DNA of 43,957 nucleotides, from positions 1-43,957 of the forward strand of contig CAICTM010000884.1 in the NCBI GenBank assembly GCA_903772945.1, given 5' to 3'. The stretch is from Seminavis robusta (lineage: Eukaryota > Bacillariophyta > Bacillariophyceae > Naviculales > Naviculaceae). Under the pieces are notes generated by a model. It was not told the origin of the DNA, made no database searches, and worked only from the letters and a program-made list of their open reading frames with translations. The position numbers and the translations under genes were made by a program. Numbering within the stretch: the first letter of the stretch is position 1; each line of letters opens with the position of its first letter. Below, piece after piece: positions 28,759 to 38,587 of this stretch.

Positions 28759-31700
28759 TTACGCACAGTAACATCCAGAATCACACGTACACTCCAAAGG
28801 AAACGGATTTGGGTCACAGTCAAGGTAAACTTCTAAACCCACGATGTAACACCAACTACTCGGGACACTTCCAGCAAACTGGTTGTCATACAAATTCAAT
28901 AAGAACAGCTTTGTCAACATCCCCAGCTCCGATGGAATTTTGCCTGATAATTGGTTGCTGGACAAACTCAAGAAGGCCAATCTAGTCAGCAACCCCAGCT
29001 CTGATGCTAGGATGCCAGATAGTTGGTTGCTATGCAGATCCATTGACGTCATGCGGCGCATCAATCCAATTTCCGAAGGAATGCTACCAGATAGTTGGTT
29101 GCTATGCAGCCCCAACAAGTATAATCTTGTCAGCAGACCAATTTCGGATGGGAGGCTGCCAGATAGTTGGTTGCTATTCAGCCTCAAGGAGATCAGGGAT
29201 GTCAGTAAGCCAATCTCTGATAGGACAGTACCGGATAGTTGGTTGTCTTGCAGCTGCAGTGAATTTAACCTGGACAGCAAGCCAATTTTGGAAAAAAGGC
29301 TGCCAGAGAGTTGGTTTTTATGTAGCTTCAAGGAGGTCATGCTTGTCAGCAAACCAATTTCAGTGGGGATCTCTCCTACCAATTGGTTATTATCCAGCTG
29401 CAACAATTTCACACTGGACAGCAAGCCAACTTCTGTAGGAATGCTGCCAGAAAACGCATTGCGAGACAAGCGCAATTTGGTCACACTTGTCAGCAAACCA
29501 ATTTCAGATGGGAGGCTGCCAGATATGTTGCGGTAGACTAATTCAGCGTCGGTCAATGAAGTCATCAAACCAATCTCAGATGGTATACTGCCTCCGGACA
29601 CTGAATACGAAGACAGCAAGTCAAGAGAAGTCCATCTTGTCATCAATCCAATCTCGGTTGGAATGGTGCCTTCTTGCAAGAACAAATCAGCCCATAAATC
29701 AGCCTGGAACTGAGCAGAAGCTGTCAACAAGCCCAATTCAGAAGGGAAAACTGCCTGAAATTGGTTGCCAACAAGGTTCAAAAGACTCAATGTCGACAAC
29801 AAGCCAATCTCAGAAGGAATGATGCCTGAAAGTTGGTTTTTCCGGAGATCCAGAGATTGCAATGCTGTCAACCGCCCTAGTTCAGATGGGATCTCTCCTA
29901 CCAATTGGTTGTGGCCCATGTCGATGGCAGTCAAAGACAACAGCAAGCCAACCTCTGTAGGCATGCTGCCAAAAAAAGCATTGCGAGGCAACCACAATTT
30001 GGTCACACTTGTCAGCAAACCAATCTCCGAAGGAATCATGCCAGATAAATTGTTGCCACCCAAGTCAATGTCTTTCAAAGACGATAACAAACCGACCTCA
30101 GATGCAATGCTGCCTGCCAAGTGGGAGGACCGCAAGTCAAGAGAAGTCAAAGTCGTCATCAACCCAATCTCAGAAGAAATCCCGTTGCTGTAATGCACAA
30201 ACAGTTTCAACCAAACATTAGGTAGTGCAATCAACAAGCCAATTTCTGTAGGAATAATTGCCTGGAATTGGTTGTCGAAAAGATCCAAGGACCTCAGCAC
30301 TGTCAACAAGCCAATCTCAGAAGGAAGGATGCCTGAAAGTTGGTTTTTTTGAAGATTCAGAGAACGCAATGCTGTCAACCGCCCTACCTCAGATGGGACC
30401 TCTCCTACCAATTGGTTGCTGCTCAAGTCAATGTCAGTCAATGACAACAGCAAACCAACCTCGGATGGAATCATGCCTGATAATTGTGAATCCCTGAACT
30501 TCAGCTCTTTCAAGGTTCCCAATAAGGATATCTCAGGCGGAAGTGTTCCACGGAAGTTAGCCTCTCTTGTCACAGCAATCATTGTTACCCTATCATTATT
30601 GTTACAACTCAAATGATTGTACAAAGAACCCGAATAGAAGCCCCCCCATTCACATTCATTGGTTTCGTAGCCAAGCCACTCTTTTTGTGTTTGAAGAATA
30701 TTCCATGTCATACCGTTGAAGGCATAGTAGAAGGAGGCCAAAGCAAATCTCTGTTCCTTTTGCCAAATTTCATAGCTTGCTAGGTTGGGATCAAGATTCA
30801 GCCAGGTGTAGGCTCTTAATTGGGGTGATTCTTGATCATTGACAATGGATTCCCACGTGGAAATAGGGGCATTGGGAAGTAGCTCCTTATCGATACTGAG
30901 TTCTTGGTTATTCTCCATTTTAGGGGATTCACCATTTCCCCCCTCAACAGCCAGCGGAATGGCAATTGCCAGAATGATAACTACCACCAGTACAGCAATT
31001 GCTGCACCAATCACCGCAGGATTTCTTTTCTTCTCCTCCAAAGTCTCGGCAGTATTGGCTTCCGCATCTTCTATTTGTCCTGGTGCCTCCTGCCTTGGCT
31101 GAGAAGATGCTCCCAGCACATCCAATCTCACTGGATCCACGGCTTGATAGTTGGCACCTGGCGCTCCTGAATAAGCACCAGGAGTGACAGAGCCTGGTGG
31201 TAGGCTGTGCTTGGTCATCGGGCGCCCTGTTTGATGGTCATATTCAATGCCCGCAGCTGGATTCGATGCAGGATTAAATGTAACAACATCGCCAGAAGCA
31301 TCAGGAGGAGCATGACTATCTGTTACTGCCATGCTGGGTGTAGCATCATCATCAACACTTCTTTGTGCCGCAATGGCCATGAGGTTGATGGTGTCCCCTT
31401 TTTCAGAAACATAATCACCAGGATTGAAAGCTTGTGATCCGACGGGTCTGCTTCCAACCGCCACTGTGCTGTTGCTCTTGTTAGTGCTTTCTGCCAATTC
31501 TGCCTCTTCTCTGCTGGCAGTGGCAGATCGCTCAGCTACAACTCTCAACAAGGCAAGCTCGTCTTTTTGCCTTTGATCATCAGCCTCTCTAGCGTTTGTA
31601 CCGACTGCTTTAGCGGTAACATTATCTGGTGCTTTCTTCCGTGCATTTGCAACTGGTCGTCTGGAAATTGCAGGTGCTGGAAAAGCACCGAGATTGTCAT

Positions 31701-31869
31701 AATTGTTCTTTTTATCTGCTGCTCGTCTGAGTAGTTCTTCCTGCTTGATGTCTTCGGCAGTCTTGGTGGCAGTTTGGCTTCGCTCAAGGACAAGCTGATT
31801 CAAGGAGAGATCACTACCCAATTCGGCCTCTTCTTGGCTATTTAGAAGGTGAGGATGGGCAGACGACAT
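28759..31869 (-). CDS. Diatom LRR membrane protein, about 24 leucine-rich repeats, type II topology
   Basis: 1036 residues from ATG 31869 (MSSAHPHLLNSQEEAELGSD). The frame is open a further 122 codons upstream, but that part is unlike the family. Residues 1-285 are hydrophilic and probably cytosolic, with repeated AELAERSAT-like segments. A transmembrane helix at about 288-312 (VIGAAIAVLVVVIILAIAIP) follows a short basic stretch. A pre-LRR cap (LRAYTWLNLDP, RFALASFYYAFNGMTW, NECEWGG) precedes the repeats. About 24 plant-type LRRs of 24 residues follow (L-x(2)-L-x-L-x(2)-N-x-L-x-G-x-IPSEIGLL). The C-terminus is a Cys-rich cap (CTCDSGCYC). No kinase is fused. The likely role is extracellular recognition or adhesion through the LRR solenoid. 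Intronless as read. It is divergently paired with the paralogue at 33483. Confidence 0.88.
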   Translation of the reverse strand: MSSAHPHLLNSQEEAELGSDLSLNQLVLERSQTATKTAEDIKQEELLRRAADKKNNYDNLGAFPAPAISRRPVANARKKAPDNVTAKAVGTNAREADDQRQKDELALLRVVAERSATASREEAELAESTNKSNSTVAVGSRPVGSQAFNPGDYVSEKGDTINLMAIAAQRSVDDDATPSMAVTDSHAPPDASGDVVTFNPASNPAAGIEYDHQTGRPMTKHSLPPGSVTPGAYSGAPGANYQAVDPVRLDVLGASSQPRQEAPGQIEDAEANTAETLEEKKRNPAVIGAAIAVLVVVIILAIAIPLAVEGGNGESPKMENNQELSIDKELLPNAPISTWESIVNDQESPQLRAYTWLNLDPNLASYEIWQKEQRFALASFYYAFNGMTWNILQTQKEWLGYETNECEWGGFYSGSLYNHLSCNNNDRVTMIAVTREANFRGTLPPEISLLGTLKELKFRDSQLSGMIPSEVGLLLSLTDIDLSSNQLVGEVPSEVGRLTALRSLNLQKNQLSGILPSEIGLLTVLRSLDLFDNQFQAIIPTEIGLLIALPNVWLKLFVHYSNGISSEIGLMTTLTSLDLRSSHLAGSIASEVGLLSSLKDIDLGGNNLSGMIPSEIGLLTSVTKLWLPRNAFFGSMPTEVGLLLSLTAIDMGHNQLVGEIPSELGRLTALQSLDLRKNQLSGIIPSEIGLLSTLSLLNLVGNQFQAVFPSELGLLTASAQFQADLWADLFLQEGTIPTEIGLMTRWTSLDLLSSYSVSGGSIPSEIGLMTSLTDAELVYRNISGSLPSEIGLLTSVTKLRLSRNAFSGSIPTEVGLLSSVKLLQLDNNQLVGEIPTEIGLLTSMTSLKLHKNQLSGSLFSKIGLLSRLNSLQLQDNQLSGTVLSEIGLLTSLISLRLNSNQLSGSLPSEIGLLTRLYLLGLHSNQLSGSIPSEIGLMRRMTSMDLHSNQLSGILASELGLLTRLAFLSLSSNQLSGKIPSELGMLTKLFLLNLYDNQFAGSVPSSWCYIVGLEVYLDCDPNPFPLECTCDSGCYCA

Positions 31870-32672
31870 GGTGATGATTTGTTGGATATAGTTTATGATA
31901 GTTGTGGTCTTGACATGAGCAACATTAGGTAAGTAGGTGTTGACGATGGGATGTTGGGCGTTGTTGACTTGACGAACTGGCAGGAGGCGGGTTGGAGGCA
32001 TTATGACTCCCAAACCAAAGTGGGGATGAGACGAGCAGCTACCAGGTACCGGTAGATCAGCTGACATGGAAATGACCGTACAGCGAGCGAGCAAACCGTG
32101 GAAGCGCATTATGATGCGCCTGAGAAACCAGCAGGAAACGCAGCGCAACCCTCGAAGTATCAAACCTCCCTCCCTCCCTCTACCGGTACCAGTACAAACA
32201 GAGCCAAAGTTGTTTACATGGACACCACACTGCATGCTGTACTATAAATTTGAGGGCAAGAAGAGGGGGCGCTTTTTAAAAAGCCGATACTAGCTACGAG
32301 AAAGTCAAAAGTCAGCGGAAGGAAAGCTCGAGGGAAGAAGAGATGGAAATCAGGGGCAGCACAAATGAATTCGGGAGACCAAATAAGGTTTGTTTTTGCA
32401 CAACAATGTTGATCGATTGGAGCCACGTGTACAGAGATGACAAGCTGCCTCAAGGCTGACTGGACGCGATGAAGAGCACCATTTGGGAAATGGGAGTACG
32501 CCGGGCACTGGATTTTGGAGCATTTACTGGCTGGAGCAAGGTGCTACAACCTGAGGTTTGGCTCTGGGATCAACAATTCCGCCTTGATCCCACGGAATCT
32601 GCATAGTCCCAATTCCGCTCTTCTTTGCTCAGCGACAGGGCCCATCGCGGTTGGAGAAAGCTGGGCTGAGTG

Positions 32673-32697
32673 GAGTCGAGTCGAGTCGAGTCGAGTC
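32673..32697 (+). repeat. (GAGTC)5 microsatellite
   Basis: Five perfect pentamers between the LRR genes. Confidence 0.95.
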
Positions 32698-33028
32698 AAA
32701 TGTAAGTTAACTCTTATTTTACCGCAACTACCTTTTTGTATCCGGGGATACATGTCTTCAATGCCCAACTACCATCGCACCTGTAGCGGTATCGTAATGT
32801 ACTTACTAGTCTACATATGTACTCCGAGCACATGCACACGTTCTGCGCTCTGCGCTGTCGTGAAGCGAAACGAAGGAAACAGCTGGAAACATACGCCTTA
32901 TTACGCGTAGAAGGAAAGTCGAGGACAGGTCATCCAAAAGGTGTTTCGCTTATTGTATCTACATGTACTTGTAATTACTCTGGAGAAGTAAATATTATAA
33001 ATTATAAAGAGACAAAGCTGAGAGCTAA

Positions 33029-33054
33029 GAGACAAGAGACAAGAGACAAGAGAC
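33029..33054 (+). repeat. (GAGACAA)n short tandem repeat
   Basis: Nearly four perfect heptamers, ending AGAGAC. Confidence 0.95.
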
Positions 33055-33482
33055 TGGCAAAAATCTTTTTGTTCTAAGACCTGGAGTTGCCCTGGTGATT
33101 TATTGAAATCAAAGACCATGACCACTATCGCGTTTATGAAACCCCAAGAATGCCACGAGATCATTCCAATAAGTTCCACCGGGTGGAAACTGCATGGAAC
33201 ATGGAAGGTGGTACTAGCCAGCTACATGTAGTACCGTAAAGACTAAGTACTAGCTAGTATGGCGAAGTGTAAAGCTGGGCGCACAACCGCGACAGTGGCC
33301 AGATGGTCGTTGTACAACTTCTTCTCAACAACTAAATCTGAATTTGGTTGTGCATCAACAGACAGACTGCAGACTCTCGTTAGCTTGTCGGCCATTCCTA
33401 TAAGACAGTTCCTATTCAAATATCCTTTGACATAATAGGCACGACATCCATTGACGACGAAAGCCTTACTAGTAGTAGGACC

Positions 33483-35510
33483 ATGGCATCCCTCAAAGAA
33501 GTGGGCTCCACGAGCGGCAGCAATCGAGCCGCCGATCAGGATGAAGCTGGCCTCATGAAAGATATCCGAGCCACCGTGCTGCAAGAGTGTCGCGTATTGG
33601 AAGACGTAGAAGACCAGGTTGTCGCAGTCAAATCATCATCATCATCTGCCACCACCACCACCATCACCAAGGAGAAAGTCGGGAAGGAACTTGCTGACGA
33701 CGAGGAATCTGGGAGGCTAGTGTTTTTCCTGAATGCCTTTGACATTCAACCGGGCGCCGTGGCAGTGGGTGGATGTGGTGCACTGGATGCCAGCGTTGGT
33801 AGTCTAGCAGAGAACTCATCTCTGCCCGTTTCAGAAGAGAGACCGGAAGAACCCAACGATGCTGAGAGCCATCCGTATGCCGCAAGCTGCCGTTATGCTG
33901 ACCAAGACACATGTTCCCGTTCTACTGGTTCCATGACACGGATGGAGAGCTGTGAAAGCTTGGGTGGTCTTGTCGAAGCAAGGTTTGTCAACGACGATGA
34001 GAACCCCGCCGCATTGCCCCAAGCTCGTCCTTATCAAGATCACAGAACCAAGTCATCCTCCCCCAAGAGTCCCTGGACCAAAAGGAACCAGCTCTTTGCA
34101 GTTGCCGCAGTGACACTTTTGGCTGGTGTGGTGGTATCCGTGTTTCTTGGTCTCTTGCTTCCCAACAAGCATCAGCATGATCACCCAGCAGCAGACAATG
34201 GGCTGAACAAGGACCATGAATCCAAGAACCACACCGAAGGAAACTGGATCTTGCCTCTTCCCGCGGAGACACAGCAGTCCATCCTTCAGGATTCACACTC
34301 TCCCCAAGCGCGGGCGTATCATTGGCTCCAGGCGGACCCTCGCCTATCCGACTACCCGGAATGGCGGCGCATCCAACGATACGCCTTGGCGACACTCCAC
34401 TTTGCAACTACAACAGCAACGCAATCGTCATGGGTCATTGACCAACACTGGCTTTCTTACGACATCTCCGAGTGCCACTGGAAAACCAAGATGGACTTTG
34501 CGGACATTCTGTCCCTAGATCCACACTACCTGGTCGATGCCATGGTGGAACAACTCGAAGAAGACGCAGGAAATGAACCCAGCCGCACGGGATTTCACTT
34601 GGGAGAGATTTTGCATGCAGGATATCCGTCTCAGCATGATGGACATCGCCTACTAGTATCGCAGCAGCAACATGCAGCACATCATGCCGAACAGCATCAC
34701 CAAGACAACCATGTTACTGATCCTCCACATCATCACGACTCTACACTTCCCAACTATTGCGATGACGATGGTATCTACAGACGATTGTGGTTGTACAACA
34801 TGAATCTACAAGGCACACTTCCGCCCGAGGTATTCTTGCTCCGTCACTTGCAAATCATGGATGTGTGTGGCAACGAGGGCCTTTCTGGAATTCTGCCGGA
34901 TCAGATTGGCGAGTTGCAAGAGCTCCAATACTTTTTCTTGGAAGACAATTCTTTTACAGGCTCTATTCCCAGTGAAGTCGGGAATCTCTCACAACTCAAG
35001 CTCTTGTCCATGGACTTTCAACCCTATTTGACTGGAGATTTGCCAACAGAACTTGGTCGACTCGAGAATCTGTTCTATCTCTCGTTCCCATACCGGAGCA
35101 ATCAGGAGCAGTTGCTCGGGTCCATCATTCCTTCCGAGTTGGGCCTTCTTTCCAACAGCTTGCAAGTGCTCGATCTCACCGCCGCGACGCTTACTGGAAC
35201 GGTGCCTCGGGAACTGACAGCGCTAAGCAACCTACAGATTCTCAAGCTTGCAGGCAATCCTGGGCTTCAGGGTGACGTCATGACGTCTCTTCCGTGGCCC
35301 AATCTTCAGTGGCTCGACATGTCGAAGAATGCCTTGATCACGGGCAACATTTCCTCCATGTTGGGGCAGGAGCAACTCATGCTTCTAAAGGGACTGGACA
35401 TTCGAGGCACTCAAATCACGGGAATCGTGCCGCAACAGCTTTGTTCGCTTCCGCTTGCTTTTACATGCTCCCACATCTTGTGTGGTTGCAACTGTAGTTG
35501 CACAGGATAA
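33483..35510 (+). CDS. Diatom LRR membrane protein (shorter paralogue), type II topology
   Basis: 675 residues from ATG 33483 (MASLKEVGSTSGSN) to TAA 35510, intronless. Residues 1-200 are hydrophilic and acidic, probably cytosolic. A transmembrane helix at about 203-226 (FAVAAVTLLAGVVVSVFLGL) follows KRNQ. The pre-LRR cap is clearly shared with the neighbour: SPQARAYHWLQADP, RYALATLHFATT and ISECHW. A His/Gln-rich insert (about residues 385-425, with HHAEQHHQDNH and PHHHD) precedes about eight LRRs (LQGTLPPEVFLL, GSIPSEVGNL, GDLPTELGRL). The protein ends in a Cys-rich tail (CSHILCGCNCSC), comparable to the neighbour's. The His-rich insert could bind metal, which is only an inference. Ectodomain recognition is the likely role. 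Confidence 0.88.
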   Translation: MASLKEVGSTSGSNRAADQDEAGLMKDIRATVLQECRVLEDVEDQVVAVKSSSSSATTTTITKEKVGKELADDEESGRLVFFLNAFDIQPGAVAVGGCGALDASVGSLAENSSLPVSEERPEEPNDAESHPYAASCRYADQDTCSRSTGSMTRMESCESLGGLVEARFVNDDENPAALPQARPYQDHRTKSSSPKSPWTKRNQLFAVAAVTLLAGVVVSVFLGLLLPNKHQHDHPAADNGLNKDHESKNHTEGNWILPLPAETQQSILQDSHSPQARAYHWLQADPRLSDYPEWRRIQRYALATLHFATTTATQSSWVIDQHWLSYDISECHWKTKMDFADILSLDPHYLVDAMVEQLEEDAGNEPSRTGFHLGEILHAGYPSQHDGHRLLVSQQQHAAHHAEQHHQDNHVTDPPHHHDSTLPNYCDDDGIYRRLWLYNMNLQGTLPPEVFLLRHLQIMDVCGNEGLSGILPDQIGELQELQYFFLEDNSFTGSIPSEVGNLSQLKLLSMDFQPYLTGDLPTELGRLENLFYLSFPYRSNQEQLLGSIIPSELGLLSNSLQVLDLTAATLTGTVPRELTALSNLQILKLAGNPGLQGDVMTSLPWPNLQWLDMSKNALITGNISSMLGQEQLMLLKGLDIRGTQITGIVPQQLCSLPLAFTCSHILCGCNCSCTG

Positions 35511-36166
35511 CCACGGACGGTTCGTTCGTTACCGTACTCGCGCGATCATGGAGCCAACAATGATGGATTGTTGCACTTCTTGCGCATGCACAAATGAAAG
35601 ACGCACGTTGCCAAAGCCGTTATTCTTGCTTGGCCAGGGTGGTGCAACGATCGATGTCTGCGGGCTCCCGGTCCCCTCGAAAGCTGCTTACAGCGGTGGG
35701 TACCGGTACCAAAGCCTCAGATCGGGCCGAGAGCCGAACAACCGGCCCTTCTCATGGCTATGGGGATGCGCTTGGTTGTAATTTGCTACACATTGAAGCT
35801 GTCAAAAGAAAGACTTTCACGAGCAAAGTCGTGAAAATATCGAAAGGCTGATGTGTGCTGCAAGATATGTTGTGTCTTGAGATCTGACTGGTGTTAGAAA
35901 GAGCAAATTACACGGCATCGTTTCGTCTTGGAGCCTCGAAACTACCGGTGCTTTGTAGACCCATTTCTAATAATTCCTAAGACACCGCCACCGCCGGTAT
36001 ACCGGTATCCAACTCGGCCGACCGCTCTTCAGTTAGCCTATTTTGGTTATGTGCGTTATTGCGTTGGATATTTGATCCCTTTTCGTGTATGCCCGACCTT
36101 GCGGATTGTTTGTTCCTATCACCAAGCGAAGCACCTCAGCAAGGTCACGAAACGTGACTAACAACT
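35511..36166. other. No supported gene; 3' flank of the LRR gene
   Basis: Short frames only. Nested palindromes occur at 35700 (GGTACCGGTACC) and 35995 (CCGGTATACCGG). Confidence 0.35.
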
Positions 36167-36537
36167 TAGTTTCACCGTTTTCTTAGTTTCACCCTTTCTT
36201 AGTTTCACGGAAATTCCCGATTTCCGTGAAACTAACTCAAAACGGTGAAACTAACTCAAAACGGTGAAACTAACTCAAAAACGGTGAAACTAACTCAAAA
36301 ACGGTGAAACTAACTCAAAAGCGTGAAACTAAGTACAATCTTATCATAGTAAATCAATGTAAACACGACTGAAACGGTGAAACTAACTCAAAATGGTGAA
36401 ACTAACCCAAAAGCGTGAAACTAACCCAAAAGAGTGAAACTAACCCAAAAAGCGTGAAACTAACCCAAAAGCGTGAAACTAACAAAAGCGTAAAACTAAC
36501 AAAAAGGGTGAAACTAACAAAAAGGGTGAAACTAACA
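36167..36537. repeat. AGTTTCAC / GTGAAACT minisatellite arranged as a foldback around a hairpin
   Basis: Left of 36215 the motif runs as TTAGTTTCACC (three copies). Right of it the reverse complement GTGAAACTAA is repeated about 15 times with spacers such as CTCAAAACG, CCCAAAAGC and CAAAAAGG (period 15-20 bp). The turning point is a hairpin: TTAGTTTCACGGAAAT (36199-36214), loop TCCCG, ATTTCCGTGAAACTAA (36220-36235). A 45-bp AT-rich insertion near 36330-36372 interrupts the right arm. No gene is implied; the minus strand translates as SFTLFV-type repeats only because of the tandem unit. Confidence 0.9.
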
Positions 36538-37296
36538 CCTTCTAAGTCCTGTTTCGGGACCTTGCTGTAGTGCCCACATAGTGAGAGCAAGCCGCCAGCT
36601 GAATCTGGACAGCCTTTTACGTCGCTCGCACCCCGACGACGAGAAACAACGTTCCTTGTCCTCCTCGGTGATTTTGAATCGTTTTATCACCGAAAGTGTG
36701 GCCAGTGAACATCCAGACTTCACTGTGGGAAACACCTGTGCCTTGGCTCGTGGGGCGTCTGTCCTCAAGCAGTTCTCGTCTGAATCCGTTGTGTTGGAAG
36801 GTCCTATTCAAGTTGCTAGAGCAATGGAATTTGTGTCTTTAGTGTTTAATCTTTCTCCCCTATCGCACATATAACTGGAATGCCCGTACACCAATCTTGT
36901 CAATAGTAGAATCACGGGGAAAAACAAGGACCACCAAGACAAGGCAATTGTTTTGGCTGGGCAATTGCATCTTGCTTTGATGTTGCAGTTATTCCTGGTA
37001 GGGACCTTTGATGGGCTACTGCATCTGGAACAGTTGGTAAACAGGAGGAGGCTCCAAAATCAGTGCACGAATCCTTGGCAGTGCAACTTGGAGGTTCGCC
37101 AGTTGAGTAAGCTCCACTGACACAGTACATGTCATCCAGAAGAGTCGGACTGGATGAGTCTGAGGTGGGCAAGTATCCAATCCCAACTCCGTGAACAACA
37201 TTCTTGGAAGTCACATTGTCACAAGTGTAAATGACAGAGCGAGACAATGTTCCAAGGAGCACTTGGGACAAGGAGTTACCCGAGCAGCTAATGTAG
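36538..37296. other. No firmly supported gene
   Basis: Frames on both strands overlap. A Cys-containing minus-strand frame (36912-37328, 138 codons, with SCTAKDSCTDFGASSC) overlaps the start of the ankyrin remnant and has no recognised family. Part of this stretch may hold decayed earlier ankyrin repeats (AANVDAAAE near 37290). Confidence 0.3.
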
Positions 37297-38260
37297 ATGC
37301 GGCTGCTGAATGCCAAGGTCGGAAGCATTCCGGTTCTTCAGTGGGCACGCAACAAAGGATACCGATGGGATGAAGAAACCTGCACTGCTGCTGCCAGACT
37401 TGGTCATTTAGAGGCTTTGAAATGGCTTCATGCCAATGGCAGTCCCTGGGATGGTTGGACCAGCACAGCTGCGGTTGAAGGAGGGCACTTGGAACTACTG
37501 AAATGGCTGAAAAACAACCACTGCCCAATGCATTCGCAGAGAGTATGTAACTTTGCAGCCAAGCATGGCCAATTGGAGGTGCTGAAATGGGCCAGAGAAC
37601 AAGGCTACAAATGGGATGCAAGTACATGTACATGTGCAGAAGCTGCTGGAGAAGGAAATCTGGAGACGTTGACATGGGCCAGGAACAATGGATATCCTTG
37701 GGATGATTGCACTTGCTTTGATGCTGCTTTGAATGGGCATCTGGAGGTGTTGGAATGGGCAATGAACCATGGCTGTCCTTGGTTTGATGGAATTTGCATT
37801 CGTGCTATTGATGCAGCAAATTTTGAAGTGGTGAAATGGCTTCTAGAAATGGGTGCCCACGAGATGAGATAATTTGTGCTGCAGCAGCAGCAAGAGGAAA
37901 CTTGGAGATGTTGAAGCTGGCTAGAAATAACGACCGCCCCTGGCATCAGAGGATTTGCAGTGCAGCTGCCAAGCACGGGCAGTTGGAAGCTTTGAAATGG
38001 GCAAGAAGCAACCACTGCCCCCACCGGCATTGGTGCTGCTACGAAATGACACTGGGATGTTTTGAAGTGGGCCGTAGGCAATGGCTGTCCAGTGCAGGCA
38101 TGAAGATGTTTGCTGCTATGCTGCATCGTACCGGTATCGTGTCATTTGCGTATATGGAGGGCTGCCGCAGAAGGAGAATGGGAGCGTGTGTTGAAATGGC
38201 CCCTACAATGGCTGCCCCTGGGATGAAGAACGAGAAGGGGTGCCCATGAGGACTTCTGTT
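37297..38260 (+). pseudogene. Ankyrin-repeat protein of the NGCPWDE type, frameshifted
   Basis: The first frame (37297-37872) gives about six repeats of 26-27 residues with the pattern L[KE]WA-x(2)-NG-x-PWD-x(2)-[TI]C-x(2)-AA-x(2)-GHLE. Examples are LQWARNKGYRWDEETCTAAA and GHLEVLEWAMNHGCPW. At about 37855 the repeat continues in another frame (RDEIICAAAAARGNLEMLKL, then SAAAKHGQLEALKWA). After about 38040 further scraps appear in yet other frames (LKWAVGNGCP, AAAEGEWERVLKW, NGCPWDEE). At least three indels are needed, so it is a pseudogene or contains assembly errors. Such ankyrin proteins mediate protein-protein contacts; no partner can be named. Neither a clear start nor an N-terminal domain (F-box or other) is visible. 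Confidence 0.78.
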
Positions 38261-38587
38261 TGCTGCTGCACAAAAAGGCATGAATTGCAGTGATCAAGAT
38301 CTCATGGTGATGTCGAGAGGTAGAATCGTCTCCAGGGAGATTTTTGCTCACAGGAAACAACTACTTTCGTTGTCACTGCCTACTTTCTAGATGAACAGAG
38401 ACTACAGTTATTACCTGGCCAGCAAACTTAGATGTTGTCCCTAGCTAGCTACACGTGTACAGTACCGTGCTGCCAAAGACGACAAGAAAGCGTGGTTGCT
38501 GTGTTGATTGGTTTGGTTGGTTGCGTTTGCAACTCCCTCCGTGTGACTGACTCGACTCGTTTGGTTTCGCTCGAGGATTGATTGTTA
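38261..38587. other. Gap between ankyrin remnant and adenylate kinase
   Basis: No gene seen. It holds the 3' flank of the minus-strand adenylate kinase and the palindromic words CTAGCTAGCTACACGTGTAC (about 38440-38459). Confidence 0.4.

Larger units (their letters stand above)
31870..33482. other. Divergent intergenic region between the two LRR genes
   Basis: 1.6 kb separates the two start codons and should hold both promoters. On the minus side the frame happens to stay open to 32235. Visible features are TACCGGTA-type palindromes (32045, 32180), a GAGTC pentamer tract and a GAGACAA heptamer tract. No obvious TATA box lies close to either start. Confidence 0.45.

Noticed and set aside
28883-30616. 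Long plus-strand frames opposite the LRR gene
   Set aside because: Antisense shadows of a regular 72-bp repeat; the minus strand encodes clear LRRs.
36402-36590. Minus-strand SFTLFV repeat peptide
   Set aside because: Pure translation of the minisatellite.
36912-37328. Cys-rich 138-codon minus frame
   Set aside because: No leader or family, overlaps the ankyrin remnant; not enough support to call a gene.
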